Assembly (NCBI GenBank): GCA_020025205.1
Contig: JAHHSO010000006.1
Location: 23,507-87,506 of the forward strand
Source: Christensenellaceae bacterium
GTDB taxonomy: Bacteria > Bacillota > Clostridia > Christensenellales > Aristaeellaceae
DNA: 64,000 nucleotides
Direction: 5' to 3'
This document shows, piece after piece, positions 25,510-34,477 of the stretch (its first letter is position 1; every line of letters begins with the position of its first letter). The notes under the pieces were generated by a model. The model was not told the origin of the DNA. It did not search any database and saw nothing but the letters and a program-made list of their open reading frames with translations. Made by a program: the position numbers and the translations under genes.

Positions 25510-26217
25510 ATGCTTAAACGAATCTGCACAGTACTCTTTGTGCTGCTGCTTTCGGCATCCTGCGCGCTGTCGGCAGAAGGCGACCCGCTTTTGAGTGTGG
25601 ATGATCTGCTCACGCTGGAGGACAGCTATCAGGCATTCCTCTGTGAGCTGGAAGAGCTGGCTGTCAGCCGCGGCCTGATCACTGAGGAGGAGCGCGGCGC
25701 GTGGCATGACGCGCAGATGGGCGATTTCTTTCAGAATGGCGGCTATGGTTCCATTCTCATCAACTATACCCCCGGCGTTCTGGCGTATACCCGTGAGGAA
25801 GAGACACTCGTTGAGCTGAATGCGCCGGTAGGCGGCTGTACGATGGAGCTTTTGACGATGCGACGCTATACGCCGCAGGACAGTTCCTTGTCCGGATTGA
25901 TGCTTACGCCGTCGGTGACGGATGCCTCCGGTGCGCCTATGGATATACATTGTGAACTGCGCGCGACAAGCGGCGTATTCCTCAAATGGGATGCGCTTCT
26001 GGGGACGTATATCAATGTCGGAGCGTCAGCGCAGAGCGATGGCGAAACGGTCGTTTGGAGCGATCAGACGCCTGCGCCGGAAGCCCGCGGCCCGGTGATC
26101 ACGTTCACTGTGAAACAGGGCGAACAGGTGCTGGGCGAAGCGGTGCTCAGGCTGAATGTGGACGGAACGGGCTATTGCGTGGAAGACGGCGCATTGACGG
26201 CCAAACAGGATTCATAA
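25510..26217 (+). CDS. Secreted hypothetical protein
   Basis: A 235-residue protein with an N-terminal signal peptide (RICTVLFVLLLSASCALSA-EG). The Cys at position 18 is not in a good lipobox, since the -3 residue is Ser, so signal-peptidase-I cleavage is more likely. The mature part is acidic, with a helical start and predicted beta strands later. No family recognised. AAAGGGGGAGCCC precedes the ATG at 25510. It is the third gene of the phosphodiester-glycosidase operon and may act on the same surface material. Confidence 0.75.
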   Translation: MLKRICTVLFVLLLSASCALSAEGDPLLSVDDLLTLEDSYQAFLCELEELAVSRGLITEEERGAWHDAQMGDFFQNGGYGSILINYTPGVLAYTREEETLVELNAPVGGCTMELLTMRRYTPQDSSLSGLMLTPSVTDASGAPMDIHCELRATSGVFLKWDALLGTYINVGASAQSDGETVVWSDQTPAPEARGPVITFTVKQGEQVLGEAVLRLNVDGTGYCVEDGALTAKQDS

Positions 26218-26416
26218 AAATCAATGTGTCTGGTGCAGATTGCAGAAAAAGAAAGTCTTTTATATCCTGCAGGAAAGGATTTTCCTGAAAAGCTTTGGCA
26301 GTGTTTTCCCATGCGCCATGATCCCGAACAGGATGCCCGTAATGAGGGGGAAGAGCGCAAGATTGTTTTTGATGGCAGAATTAAAGCAGTCAATTCAGAA
26401 GTGGGAGGATAAAAGA

Positions 26417-26626
26417 ATGAAAAAATACGAATACAAATTTGTAGAGGTTAAGGCAAAAAGGGGATTAAAAGACAAGTGCGGAGATACGTTTGAGGAATGC
26501 AAACAAATTATAATTGCTGAAGCCCAAAATGACTGGAGATTGAAACAGGTAGTCGTACCTTTTAATGAAAAAATGGGTGTGAACAGTGCTACCGGATACC
26601 AGATTATTTTCGAAAAGGAAATTTAA
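26417..26626 (+). CDS. DUF4177 family small protein
   Basis: A 69-residue protein beginning KKYEYKFVEVKAK and ending TGYQIIFEKEI, the pattern of DUF4177 domains: a short beta-alpha-beta unit with NDWRLKQVVVP in the middle. Function of the family is unknown. GGGAGG precedes the ATG at 26417. Base composition is clearly more AT-rich than the neighbours, which suggests recent acquisition. The 26218-26416 gap holds a 62-codon frame (26224-26412) without a ribosome site that I do not support. A terminator follows. Confidence 0.7.
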   Translation: MKKYEYKFVEVKAKRGLKDKCGDTFEECKQIIIAEAQNDWRLKQVVVPFNEKMGVNSATGYQIIFEKEI

Positions 26627-26660
26627 ACAAAGTCAATGTATCAGGTGATTGAAAGCAAAA

Positions 26661-26698
26661 AAGAAGTGTATCAAGAAAGCAGATACACTTCTTTTTTT
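26661..26698. terminator. Terminator after the DUF4177 gene
   Basis: Perfect 12-base stem AAGAAGTGTATC / GATACACTTCTT (26661-26672, 26682-26693) with A run before and T run after; it can act in both directions. It is 124 bases from the fhs stop on the other strand. Confidence 0.85.
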
Positions 26699-26821
26699 AT
26701 GATTGTAGAAGGACTTTCCTATCTGGCGTTCGCAAGTGGAAAGCCCTTTTTTACTTGTCCGCCTTTGATGGTCATGCTGGATGATGGCCGACAACTCAGC
26801 CGTAATGACACACCATTTTAA

Positions 26822-28492
26822 TTAGAACAGTCCTGTGATCTTTCCGTCATCGGTGACGTCAATATTCACGGCGGCGGGCACTTTGGGCAGACCCGGCATC
26901 GTCATGATGTCGCCGGAGAGCGCCACAACGAAGCCGGCACCTGCGCTCACGCGCACCTGACGAATGTTCAGAACGAAGTTTTCCGGCGCACCCAGCTTCT
27001 TGGGATCATCGGAGAAGGAATATTGTGTCTTGGCGATGCACACCGGCATATTGCCGCATCCCTCCTCGGTGAGCTTGGCGAGCATCTTCTTGGCTGCCGG
27101 GGCAAAGGAGACGTCTTTTGCACCATAGATGCGCGTGGCAACGGCGCGAATCTTATCTTCAAGCGGCATCTCATCGGGGTAAGTGAAGCGGAACTGTGCA
27201 GGATCGGCCTTATTTACTTCAGCGATGACCATCTTTGCCAGTTCACGGCCGCCTTCTCCGCCCTTGGCCCAGACTTCGCAGAGGGCAACCTGCGTATTCA
27301 ATTCAGCAGCGGCTTCTTTCACCAGCGCAATCTCTGCTTCCGTGTCGGAGACAAAACGGTTCAGCGCGACAATCGGGGTCAGCCCCCAGACCTCGCGGAT
27401 GTTTCTGAGGTGGCGGCGCAGGTTGGACAGACCCTTCTTCAGCGCCTCCAGATTTTCTGTGCCAAGGTCAGCTTTGGCGACGCCGCCGTGACTCTTGAGC
27501 GCGCGGACAGTTGCCACCAGCACGACAACGCTGGGCGCCAGGCCGGACATGCGGCACTTGATGTCCACGAATTTCTCCGCGCCCAGGTCTGCACCGAATC
27601 CGGCTTCTGTGACCACGATATCGGCAAGACGGAGCGCCGTTTTTGTTGCGACAACGGAGTTGCAGCCGTGCGCAATGTTGGCGAACGGTCCGCCGTGAAC
27701 AAAGGCGGGCGTGCCAATCAGCGTCTGCACGAGATTCGGGCGGATGGCATCCTTGAGCAGCGCACAGGCCGCGCCCTGCGCGTGAATGTCGCCAACGGTG
27801 ACAGGCTTGTCTTCATAGGTGCGGGCAACAACGATTCGGGAAAGACGGGCCTTGAGGTCGGAGATGGAGTCTGCCAGGCACAGCGTTGCCATGATTTCGC
27901 TGGCCGTTGTGATGTCAAATCCATCTTCACGCGGGGTGCCGTTGACACGCCCGCCCAGGCCATCGAGCACATTGCGGAGCTGGCGGTCGTTCATATCCAT
28001 GCAGCGCTTCCAGGTCACGCGGCGCGGATCAATGCACAGCGGATTGCCCTGCTGAATGGAGTTGTCCAGCATGGCGGCAATCAGGTTGTTGGCTGCGGTA
28101 ATGGCATGCATATCGCCGGTAAAGTGGAGGTTGATGTCCTCCATGGGGACAACCTGGGCGTATCCGCCGCCGGCCGCGCCGCCCTTTATGCCGAAGACTG
28201 GGCCGAGGGAGGGTTCTCTCAGCGCGAGGCAGACGTTCTGCCCCTCCAGATGGAGCGCATCTGCCAGACCGATGGACACCGTGGTCTTGCCTTCTCCGGC
28301 GGGCGTCGGATTGATGGCTGTAACCAGCACCAGCTTGCCCTTCTGCGGCTGCTTCCTGATCTGGTAATCATTCACTTTTGCCTTGTAGCGTCCGTACTGC
28401 TCCAGAAGTTCTGAGGGCACGCCTGCTGATGCGGCGACCTCTTCGATGGGCTTCATCTTGCAGGACTGGGCAATTTCAATGTCTGAAAGCAT
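26822..28492 (-). CDS. fhs: Formate-tetrahydrofolate ligase
   Basis: A 556-residue formyl-THF synthetase that makes 10-formyl-THF from formate, ATP and THF. Seen: the P-loop [57 protein letters not shown], and [14 protein letters not shown]. It supplies one-carbon units for purines and, in acetogens, the Wood-Ljungdahl methyl branch; no other pathway gene is present here. Two ATGs compete: 28525 has no ribosome site in register, while ATG 28492 lies 9 bases after AAAGGAGG and is chosen. Promoter at 28633-28661. Confidence 0.96.
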   Translation of the reverse strand: MLSDIEIAQSCKMKPIEEVAASAGVPSELLEQYGRYKAKVNDYQIRKQPQKGKLVLVTAINPTPAGEGKTTVSIGLADALHLEGQNVCLALREPSLGPVFGIKGGAAGGGYAQVVPMEDINLHFTGDMHAITAANNLIAAMLDNSIQQGNPLCIDPRRVTWKRCMDMNDRQLRNVLDGLGGRVNGTPREDGFDITTASEIMATLCLADSISDLKARLSRIVVARTYEDKPVTVGDIHAQGAACALLKDAIRPNLVQTLIGTPAFVHGGPFANIAHGCNSVVATKTALRLADIVVTEAGFGADLGAEKFVDIKCRMSGLAPSVVVLVATVRALKSHGGVAKADLGTENLEALKKGLSNLRRHLRNIREVWGLTPIVALNRFVSDTEAEIALVKEAAAELNTQVALCEVWAKGGEGGRELAKMVIAEVNKADPAQFRFTYPDEMPLEDKIRAVATRIYGAKDVSFAPAAKKMLAKLTEEGCGNMPVCIAKTQYSFSDDPKKLGAPENFVLNIRQVRVSAGAGFVVALSGDIMTMPGLPKVPAAVNIDVTDDGKITGLF

Positions 28493-28632
28493 GAACAGCA
28501 TCCTCCTTTTACGATCGACTCTCATTTGTTTTTGAATATTGTTCGGATTTTGTACCGCCCATTTAGGGGCAGATGTCTGATTTGGCGCAATAAAAAGCCT
28601 TTTGCAGCCTGTTTCAGTGCATCACTGTCTTT

Positions 28633-28661
28633 ATTATAGAGCAAAATCAGTCTTGATGCAA
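28633..28661 (-). promoter_or_regulatory. Promoter of fhs
   Basis: On the minus strand TTGCAT (28656-28661), 17-base spacer, TATAAT (28633-28638). It leaves a leader of about 130 bases before the fhs start in which I recognise no riboswitch. Confidence 0.7.
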
Positions 28662-28760
28662 TCTATTCCGAACGTTCATTGGGCTGATTTTTAGCATGTT
28701 TTATTCTTTTTCAGCTTATACTGAAAGATGAAAGAATTTTGTGCCTAAAAGGAGGCCGAC

Positions 28761-29822
28761 ATGTTCAATTTTTCTCCCGGGCCGTCCATGCTTCCGCCCG
28801 CCGTGCTGCAAACCATCCGGCATGAGCTGCTGTCCTTTCGCGGCTCCGGCCTTTCTATTTTGGAAATGAGCCACCGCTCCGACTCTTTTTCTGAAATGCT
28901 TGAAGAAGCGCAGGCTGATCTTCGCACGCTGATGGATATTCCGTCGCAATACCTGATTTTCTTCATGCAGGGCGGCGCAACGGCGCAGTTTTCCGCCATT
29001 CCAATGAATCTGAATCCCCCGGCTGACTATATCGACTCCGGGCTGTTTGCCCATCTGGCCTTCACAGAAGCACAGAAATATGGCCGCGTTGTCTGCGCGG
29101 GTTCCTCGCGTGCAGCCCGCTATACCCATATTCCAGAGTATACACTTTCGCCGGATGCGCGCTATGTCCACGCCACGCTGAACAACACCGTATATGGCAC
29201 ACGATTTTCCCGCCTGCCAGAAACAGGCAGCGTGCCGCTTGTAGCAGATCTGTCTTCCTGCATCCTGTCCGAACCGTTTGATGTGAGCCGCTTCGGCGTG
29301 ATTTACGCCGGCGCACAGAAAAACGCAGGCATTGCCGGAGTGACGATTACCATTGTCCGAAAGGATCTTTTGGGCCATGCGCTGCCCATCACGCCCAGCG
29401 TACTTGACTACACCCGGCTATATGAAGCGGGCGGGCTGCTGCATACGCCTAACTGCTTCGGCGTGTATGTCTGCTCCCTGATTTTCAAGTGGCTTCTCGC
29501 TCAAGGCGGCATTCCCGCCATGGATGCACTCAGCAGGGAAAGATCAGGCCTTGTTTATGAAGCACTTGACGACAATCCGCTGTTCAAAACCCATGCAGAC
29601 AAGAGGGACAGAAGCCGTGTCAACATCGTTTTCACGACTGGCTCACCGGCACTGGACGAACAATTCATACAGGAAGCACAGCGGCGGGGGCTTGTTGGCC
29701 TTCGCGGACACCGCGTTTTGGGCGGCATGCGTGCCAGCCTATACAATGCCATGCCGCTGGACGGTGCTAAAGCACTGGCTGAATGCATCCGTTCATTCAA
29801 AGGAGACGCTGCAATCGAATAA
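28761..29822 (+). CDS. serC: Phosphoserine aminotransferase
   Basis: A 353-residue class-V PLP enzyme that makes 3-phosphoserine in serine synthesis. It opens with FNFSPGPSMLPPAVL; LEMSHRS and FFMQGGATAQF bind the substrate phosphate and PLP; the PLP lysine is Lys187 in YAGAQKNAG; the C-terminus has GLRGHRVLGGMRASLYNAM. AAAGGAGG precedes the ATG at 28761. serA and serB are not nearby. It is divergent from fhs, with which it shares one-carbon chemistry, and converges on dnaA with a terminator for each. Confidence 0.95.
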   Translation: MFNFSPGPSMLPPAVLQTIRHELLSFRGSGLSILEMSHRSDSFSEMLEEAQADLRTLMDIPSQYLIFFMQGGATAQFSAIPMNLNPPADYIDSGLFAHLAFTEAQKYGRVVCAGSSRAARYTHIPEYTLSPDARYVHATLNNTVYGTRFSRLPETGSVPLVADLSSCILSEPFDVSRFGVIYAGAQKNAGIAGVTITIVRKDLLGHALPITPSVLDYTRLYEAGGLLHTPNCFGVYVCSLIFKWLLAQGGIPAMDALSRERSGLVYEALDDNPLFKTHADKRDRSRVNIVFTTGSPALDEQFIQEAQRRGLVGLRGHRVLGGMRASLYNAMPLDGAKALAECIRSFKGDAAIE

Positions 29823-29826
29823 AACA

Positions 29827-29867
29827 GATGCATCCTGCTTTCTCAATCAACAGGATGCATCTTTCTG
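29827..29867 (+). terminator. Terminator after serC
   Basis: Perfect 12-base stem AGATGCATCCTG / CAGGATGCATCT (29827-29838, 29852-29863) with T-rich tail, 5 bases after the stop. Confidence 0.85.
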
Positions 29868-29916
29868 CCTTTTGTGCACTTGATCTTTTTCAGTGCTTTC
29901 TCCACTGCATCGATAT

Positions 29917-29966
29917 AAAAAACGCTCCTTCCCAATGTCCAAGGCAAAGGATCGGGAAAGAGCATT
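29917..29966 (-). terminator. Terminator after dnaA
   Basis: Stem GCTCCTTCCC / GGGAAAGAGC (29924-29933, 29954-29963, one G-T) with a run of A (T on the minus strand) at 29917-29922. It directly follows the dnaA stop, so no dnaN is cotranscribed. Confidence 0.75.
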
Positions 29967-29971
29967 TTAAT

Positions 29972-31297
29972 TTACTTTTCAGAGATGATCTTCTTCAGAT
30001 CGGCGATGGCGCCTTTCATTTCTTCGGTGTTAGCAAGCATCTGAGTGATCTTATCGCAGGAGTTGATGATCGTGGAGTGATCGCGGCCGAAAGCATCTCC
30101 GATGCGCGGCAGGCTCAGACCGGTCATTTCACGCGTCAGGTATACGGCGACATGGCGCGCCAGGGCGATTTCCTTTTTGCGCGAACCGCCGCGGAGAGCG
30201 TCTACACTCAGGTTGTAATATTCTGCCACGCATTCGATGATGAGATCAGGCGTGATGCGCTTGGGATCGCGGACAACTGCAAGGTCATGCAGCGCGTGGG
30301 TAATCACTTCTTCGTTGATTTCGCAGTGATTGAGTTTGGCATATGCATTCACGCGGGTCAGAGAACCTTCCAGCTCACGGATGTTGCTTTCCACGCGTGC
30401 AGCGATGGACTCGAGCATCTCGTCGCTGACTTCGATGCCTTCGTTTTCTGCTTTCTTGCGCAGAATTGCAATTCTTGTATCGATGTCCGGCTTCTGGATG
30501 TCGGCAATCAGGCCCCACTCAAAGCGGGAGCGCAGGCGTTCTTCCAGGCGCGCAATTTCGCGCGGCGGCTTATCAGACGAAATGATAATCTGCTTGCCTG
30601 CACTGTGCAGGGCGTTGAACGTGTGGAAAAATTCCTCCTGCGTGGAGTCGCGGCCTGCAATGAACTGAATATCGTCCAGCATCAGCACGTCAACATTTCG
30701 GAAGCGGTTTCTGAACTCGACATTCTTATTGTTCTTGATGGCGGAAACCAGCTCGTTTGTGAACATTTCGCTGGGCAGATACAGCATCCGCATGTTGGGA
30801 AAGTGCTCCTGAATGAAGTGGCCTATGGCATGCATCAGGTGCGTTTTGCCCAAACCTACTCCTCCGTAGAGAAAGAGGGGGTTGTAGGCAATGCCCGGCT
30901 GCTCTGCAACAGCGAGAGCCGCCGCATGGGCAAAGCGGTTGGAATTGCCGACAACGAATGTGTCGAATGTTGACTTGGGGTTGAACATGTTGATGCCCTG
31001 CATGGCGGGCGCATCTTCCTTGCGCTGACGCTCCTGCCAGTCAATGCGCTCCTTGACGCTCATCAGCTCGATGGTCATTTCGTGGCCGGCAACCTGACTG
31101 ACGGCCTCCGTCATCATGGACAGGTAGCGTGCACGAATGGTCTTTTCGTTAAAATCACTGATGACTTCCAGAGCAAGCTTGTCGTCCGTCACATAGACCG
31201 GCTTCAACGGCTGATCAATCCAGGTGCTGTAAGAGACATTAGCCAGTTCTTCTCTGAGCAGCGCCTTTGCTTTATCCCAAATCTCGACATGATCCAT
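29972..31297 (-). CDS. dnaA: Chromosomal replication initiator DnaA
   Basis: A 441-residue DnaA. Domain I (about 1-80), a short linker, the AAA+ core with Walker A in LYGGVGLGKTHLMHAIGH and Walker B LMLDDIQFIAG, and domain IV with RDHSTIINSCDKI, the DnaA-box-binding helix-turn-helix. An ATG at 31339 lies within the box region; ATG 31297 follows GGAGG at 7 bases and fits the family N-terminus, so it is chosen. The upstream region is full of DnaA boxes. Unlike most Firmicutes, dnaN and recF do not follow: the gene ends in a terminator against serC. Confidence 0.97.
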   Translation of the reverse strand: MDHVEIWDKAKALLREELANVSYSTWIDQPLKPVYVTDDKLALEVISDFNEKTIRARYLSMMTEAVSQVAGHEMTIELMSVKERIDWQERQRKEDAPAMQGINMFNPKSTFDTFVVGNSNRFAHAAALAVAEQPGIAYNPLFLYGGVGLGKTHLMHAIGHFIQEHFPNMRMLYLPSEMFTNELVSAIKNNKNVEFRNRFRNVDVLMLDDIQFIAGRDSTQEEFFHTFNALHSAGKQIIISSDKPPREIARLEERLRSRFEWGLIADIQKPDIDTRIAILRKKAENEGIEVSDEMLESIAARVESNIRELEGSLTRVNAYAKLNHCEINEEVITHALHDLAVVRDPKRITPDLIIECVAEYYNLSVDALRGGSRKKEIALARHVAVYLTREMTGLSLPRIGDAFGRDHSTIINSCDKITQMLANTEEMKGAIADLKKIISEK

Positions 31298-31331
31298 TGT
31301 AGAACCTCCGTATCCTTCGCGGTTTTCCGCG

Positions 31332-31780
31332 TTTTCCACACTCTATACACTTATCCCTGTGGATAAGTTGTGGATTTCCACACTGCTGTCCACAGATTGT
31401 GGAAAGGTTACCCTAACTTGTGGATAACTTTTTTGAACAGCTGTTCTATCATATCAAAAAAAAGCCCTGTTTTCAAGACTTTTTTGGGTTTCTTTTTCAG
31501 AAAGAAAAGTGCATTTTATCCACAGCTGTCCTGCTTATATGAACAAAGTTATCCACAATATCCTGTGGTTGTCAAGCCAAGCTATACACAATTATACACT
31601 TTTTTCGGTTCAAATCCGTCATTTTTTTTGAGAAAAATGACAATTAGGAAAAAAGAATTTCAGACGGATTTTGTTCTTTTTTCTCCTTTTTCTTTCTTTT
31701 TGTTTATTTTTTGCTTAACAGGGAAAATAATCTGTCCCCCGGCGGAAACTGCGTAAAGTTATCCCCATGCTGTGGACAAA
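31332..31780. other. Replication origin region (oriC) with DnaA boxes
   Basis: Clustered 9-mers TTATCCACA or its complement: perfect copies at 31358-31366, 31419-31427, 31518-31526 and 31551-31559. Near-matches are TTTTCCACA (31332-31340), TGTGGATTT (31369-31377), TGTGGAAAG (31398-31406), TTATCCCCA (31759-31767) and TGTGGACAA (31771-31779). Between 31600 and 31725 lies a strongly AT-rich, T-run-rich stretch suitable as unwinding element. Being next to dnaA makes oriC very likely. The last boxes touch the 3' end of the SDR gene. Confidence 0.9.
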
Positions 31781-31782
31781 GT

Positions 31783-32517
31783 TTACAGATAGCCGCCGTC
31801 CACACCCAGCACCTGACCTGTCACAAACGCGGCTGCATCGGACAAAAGAAACAGGCAGGCCTGTGCCACATCTTCCGGCGTTCCCAGCCGGCCAAGCGGC
31901 GTTTCATCTGCAAGAGCCTGTTTTGTCTCCGGAGAATGTTCATCCATCATGGGCGTGTCGATAACGCCGGGCGCAATGCAGTTAACCCGAACGCCGCTGG
32001 GCCCCAGTTCCTTGGCCAGCGCGCGGGAAAACCCGATCAGCGCCGCCTTGCTTGCGGAATAGGCTACTTCGCACGATGCGCCTACGCGCCCCCACATGCT
32101 GGAGAGCGTCACGATGCTGCCTGAACGGCGAGAGACCATGCCGGGCGCCAGAGCGCGGCAGAGATAAAAGGCTCCGGATACATTTGTGTCCATCACGCGG
32201 TGCCATTCCTCGTCCGTCATGTCGCACAAAAGCCCCGTGTGGGATACACCCGCGCAAAGCACAAGCGCGTCTACATGATGATAGATGCTTAAAAGCGTCC
32301 TGCACATTTCATTTGCGGCCTGTGCATCAGCCAGATCGCTCGCCAGGGCATGAACATCCAGCCCTTTGGCACAGAGTTCCTGCGAAAGCGCTTCAACGCG
32401 CTGCTTGCCGCGGCAGGCGTGAGCCAGCACGGTATACCCCTGTTCAGCCAGCAGCCGCGCACAGGCACTGCCGATGCCGCCGGATGCACCTGTGACGAGC
32501 GCAACTTTTCTTCCCAT
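31783..32517 (-). CDS. Short-chain dehydrogenase/reductase (FabG-like)
   Basis: A 244-residue classical SDR. The cofactor loop is VTGASGGIGSACARLLA; VLCAGVSHTG matches NAG; the active site is Ser in TLSSMWG, Tyr-Lys in AYSASKAAL; and LGVDGGYL ends the protein as in 3-oxoacyl-ACP reductases. The basic CRGK after beta-2 suggests NADPH. It could be a fatty-acid reductase or another NADP oxidoreductase; no fatty-acid genes are adjacent. The start is ATG 32517 after AAGGAGAAC. Its stop lies only 4 bases from a DnaA box, so it occupies the position where dnaN would be sought. Confidence 0.88.
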   Translation of the reverse strand: MGRKVALVTGASGGIGSACARLLAEQGYTVLAHACRGKQRVEALSQELCAKGLDVHALASDLADAQAANEMCRTLLSIYHHVDALVLCAGVSHTGLLCDMTDEEWHRVMDTNVSGAFYLCRALAPGMVSRRSGSIVTLSSMWGRVGASCEVAYSASKAALIGFSRALAKELGPSGVRVNCIAPGVIDTPMMDEHSPETKQALADETPLGRLGTPEDVAQACLFLLSDAAAFVTGQVLGVDGGYL

Positions 32518-32675
32518 ATTGTTCTCCTTGACTTGACGGATTGTCCGTCAGCAGTTATCATCAATCTAAGCTGTACATCAGCTTGACAATGGAGATTGAC
32601 GCACTGGGAGAAGGTTTCCCGGTGCGGATTAAAGACTTCCTCAATCATTATACAGAAAAAACAGGGGGATGCAAG

Positions 32676-33026
32676 ATGGCCTATCAGATTTACTGCGGAA
32701 AGGGTTTTGAAACGCAGAAAGCCGAACGCTTTTTTAAGGAGCGCCGAATTCCTTATCAGCGCGTGGATGTGATCAAATATGGCATTGGAAAGCGCGAGCT
32801 GGAGAGTGTGGCATCGGCAGTGGGTTTGGATGCCCTGTGCGATAAAGAGAGCAAGGCTTACCGCGAAAGCGTTATCTGTTATACCCAGAACCGGGAAACA
32901 ATTCTTGCCGGGCTGCTGGAAAAGCCTGCGCTTTTGAAGCTGCCCATCGTCCGCTGCGGGAAAAAGGCCAGCGTCGGCTTCTGCCCTGACGTTTGGACGC
33001 AATGGCTGGAGGCCGGCGTGAAATAA
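32676..33026 (+). CDS. ArsC/Spx-family thioredoxin-fold protein
   Basis: A 116-residue protein of the ArsC/Spx/YffB fold: IYCGKGFETQKAERFFKERRIPYQ aligns with the N-terminal Cys-containing loop, LLEKPALLKLPIVRCGKKASVGF with the cis-proline and arginine region. Only one Cys sits in the loop (Cys7), without the second Cys of Spx CxxC. Arsenate reduction is therefore unproven; a Spx-like or regulatory role is as likely. An in-frame ATG upstream (32589) has no ribosome site; ATG 32676 follows AGGGGGA and fits the family start. A terminator follows at 33038. Confidence 0.75.
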   Translation: MAYQIYCGKGFETQKAERFFKERRIPYQRVDVIKYGIGKRELESVASAVGLDALCDKESKAYRESVICYTQNRETILAGLLEKPALLKLPIVRCGKKASVGFCPDVWTQWLEAGVK

Positions 33027-33037
33027 CGAAAATCAGT

Positions 33038-33078
33038 AAAACGAGCCGTTTTTAAATTGACAATCCGGCTCGTTTATT
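33038..33078 (+). terminator. Terminator after the ArsC-like gene
   Basis: Stem AAACGAGCCG / CGGCTCGTTT (33039-33048, 33066-33075), then TATTTTA. The stretch to 33245 shows no gene. Confidence 0.75.
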
Positions 33079-33257
33079 TTATACTGGATATAAAGACATT
33101 CTGCACAAAGCCCATCATAATTTATAGGGAGGTATGCACCACAGCTTTCGTTGGAGCCTTGATAGACACTGCCGCACCATCATTTATGCGACCGTGTGCG
33201 GCATTCCCTTTGCTGCACGCCGTCAGGCTGCAGTCACAAACATGTAAGGAGCTGCCC

Positions 33258-34166
33258 ATGATTCTTTGTATTGACATTGGCGGAACAGTCGCCAGAATGG
33301 GCCTTGTAGACAAAACAGGCCACATCCACGCCCGCTACGAAAAGCGTGTGGACTTTGATCATTACAAAACACCTCTTTTGAAAATTGTGCTGGAAGGCGC
33401 ACGCGAGTTCATTCAGGAAACGGGTGCTGAAATTGAAGGCATCGGCATTTCTGCCGCCGGCATGATCGACGACCGTCTGGGCATTGTTCTTGGTATCAAC
33501 GGCCGTATCCCGCTGTATGAGGGTTCGCCGCTCAAGGATGCTTTTGAAGCCCAATTCCATGTGCCAACAGCCGTGCTCAACGATGCCAACGCTGCCGCGC
33601 TGGGCGAGTGTTTTGCCGGTCGTGCCAAGGGCGTGGATAACATGCTTTTGATTACACTGCGCACCGGTGTCGGCTGCGGTATCATCATCAACAGGCGCGT
33701 ATTCGGCGGCGCACGCGGCATGGCGGGCGAGGTTGGCCATTTTACGCTCTATCAGGATGGGAAACCCTGCCCGTGCGGCAAACGCGGATGCTTTGAAACC
33801 TATGCTTCCACCACGGCACTCATTCAGGCTGCTAAGGAAAAGACGGGCGAAACCTTCTCTGGCGGCAAGGAAATTTTTGACCGCGCGGCGGCGGGGGATG
33901 AAGCGCTGCTTGCTGTGCTGGATCACTGGACGGATGACATTGCCGCAGGTGTTTCCGGACTCATCCACATTTTCAATCCCGAAGTTGTCCTCATCGGCGG
34001 AAGCGTCTGTGAGCAGGAGGAACTGCTCATTAAGCCGCTGCGCCGTAAGACACACGATATCACCATGCGCCGTTTCCGCGAGGGGTTGACGCTCGACCGT
34101 GCCGTTCTTGGAAACGATGCCGGATTGATCGGTGCAGCCAAGTTCTTCATGGACAAATACTGCTGA
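33258..34166 (+). CDS. ROK-family glucokinase
   Basis: A 302-residue ROK sugar kinase. CIDIGGTVARMGLVD is the ATP-binding loop; VLNDANAAALGE carries the catalytic Asp; GAGCGIIINRR-like GVGCGIIINRRVFGG follows; HFTLYQDGKPCPCGKRGCFE gives the zinc motif CxCGxxGCxE of ROK kinases. Glucose is the most likely substrate, fitting the alpha-glucan enzymes nearby; other hexoses or N-acyl sugars are possible. The long upstream frame lacks a start signal; ATG 33258 follows AAGGAG at 6 bases. No ROK-type DNA-binding domain is present, so it is an enzyme and not a repressor. Confidence 0.9.
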   Translation: MILCIDIGGTVARMGLVDKTGHIHARYEKRVDFDHYKTPLLKIVLEGAREFIQETGAEIEGIGISAAGMIDDRLGIVLGINGRIPLYEGSPLKDAFEAQFHVPTAVLNDANAAALGECFAGRAKGVDNMLLITLRTGVGCGIIINRRVFGGARGMAGEVGHFTLYQDGKPCPCGKRGCFETYASTTALIQAAKEKTGETFSGGKEIFDRAAAGDEALLAVLDHWTDDIAAGVSGLIHIFNPEVVLIGGSVCEQEELLIKPLRRKTHDITMRRFREGLTLDRAVLGNDAGLIGAAKFFMDKYC

Positions 34167-34205
34167 ACCCAAATGGAAAAAGGACTGAACAAAAACTCAT
34201 AAAAT

Positions 34206-34258
34206 AAATTCCAGCAGGAAATCAAGGCGTGCTCTTGGTTTCTGCTGGAATTTTTAAC
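34206..34258 (+). terminator. Terminator after the glucokinase gene
   Basis: Stem AAATTCCAGCAG / CTGCTGGAATTT (34206-34217, 34242-34253) followed by TTTT. The rest of 34167-34477 contains no gene I can support; a short minus-strand frame has no ribosome site. Confidence 0.82.
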
Positions 34259-34477
34259 GTTCATGCGTCCTGAATGATCCAATGGGCATTCGTGCGCCTG
34301 TCCGTCTTTGACGATGACAAGCCCTGCCATCACGTCTACTCTGCGCCGATGATGATCCATTCCATACAGTGCCGTGTTCGATATCGTGCATCCGGGTTTT
34401 GCAGATGGACGGCTTTTAAATTTCGTGGAGGCAAATGAAAATCAGGAGAGTGAAAGAAAGAGAAAATGCATATACTG

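Noticed and set aside
26224-26412. A 62-codon frame just before the DUF4177 gene
   Set aside because: No ribosome site and no familiar sequence; could be a remnant, but the evidence is too thin.
27023-28414. A 463-codon plus-strand frame opposite fhs
   Set aside because: Antisense to a highly conserved formate-THF ligase; translation is Ala/Gly/His/Arg-rich with no family pattern.
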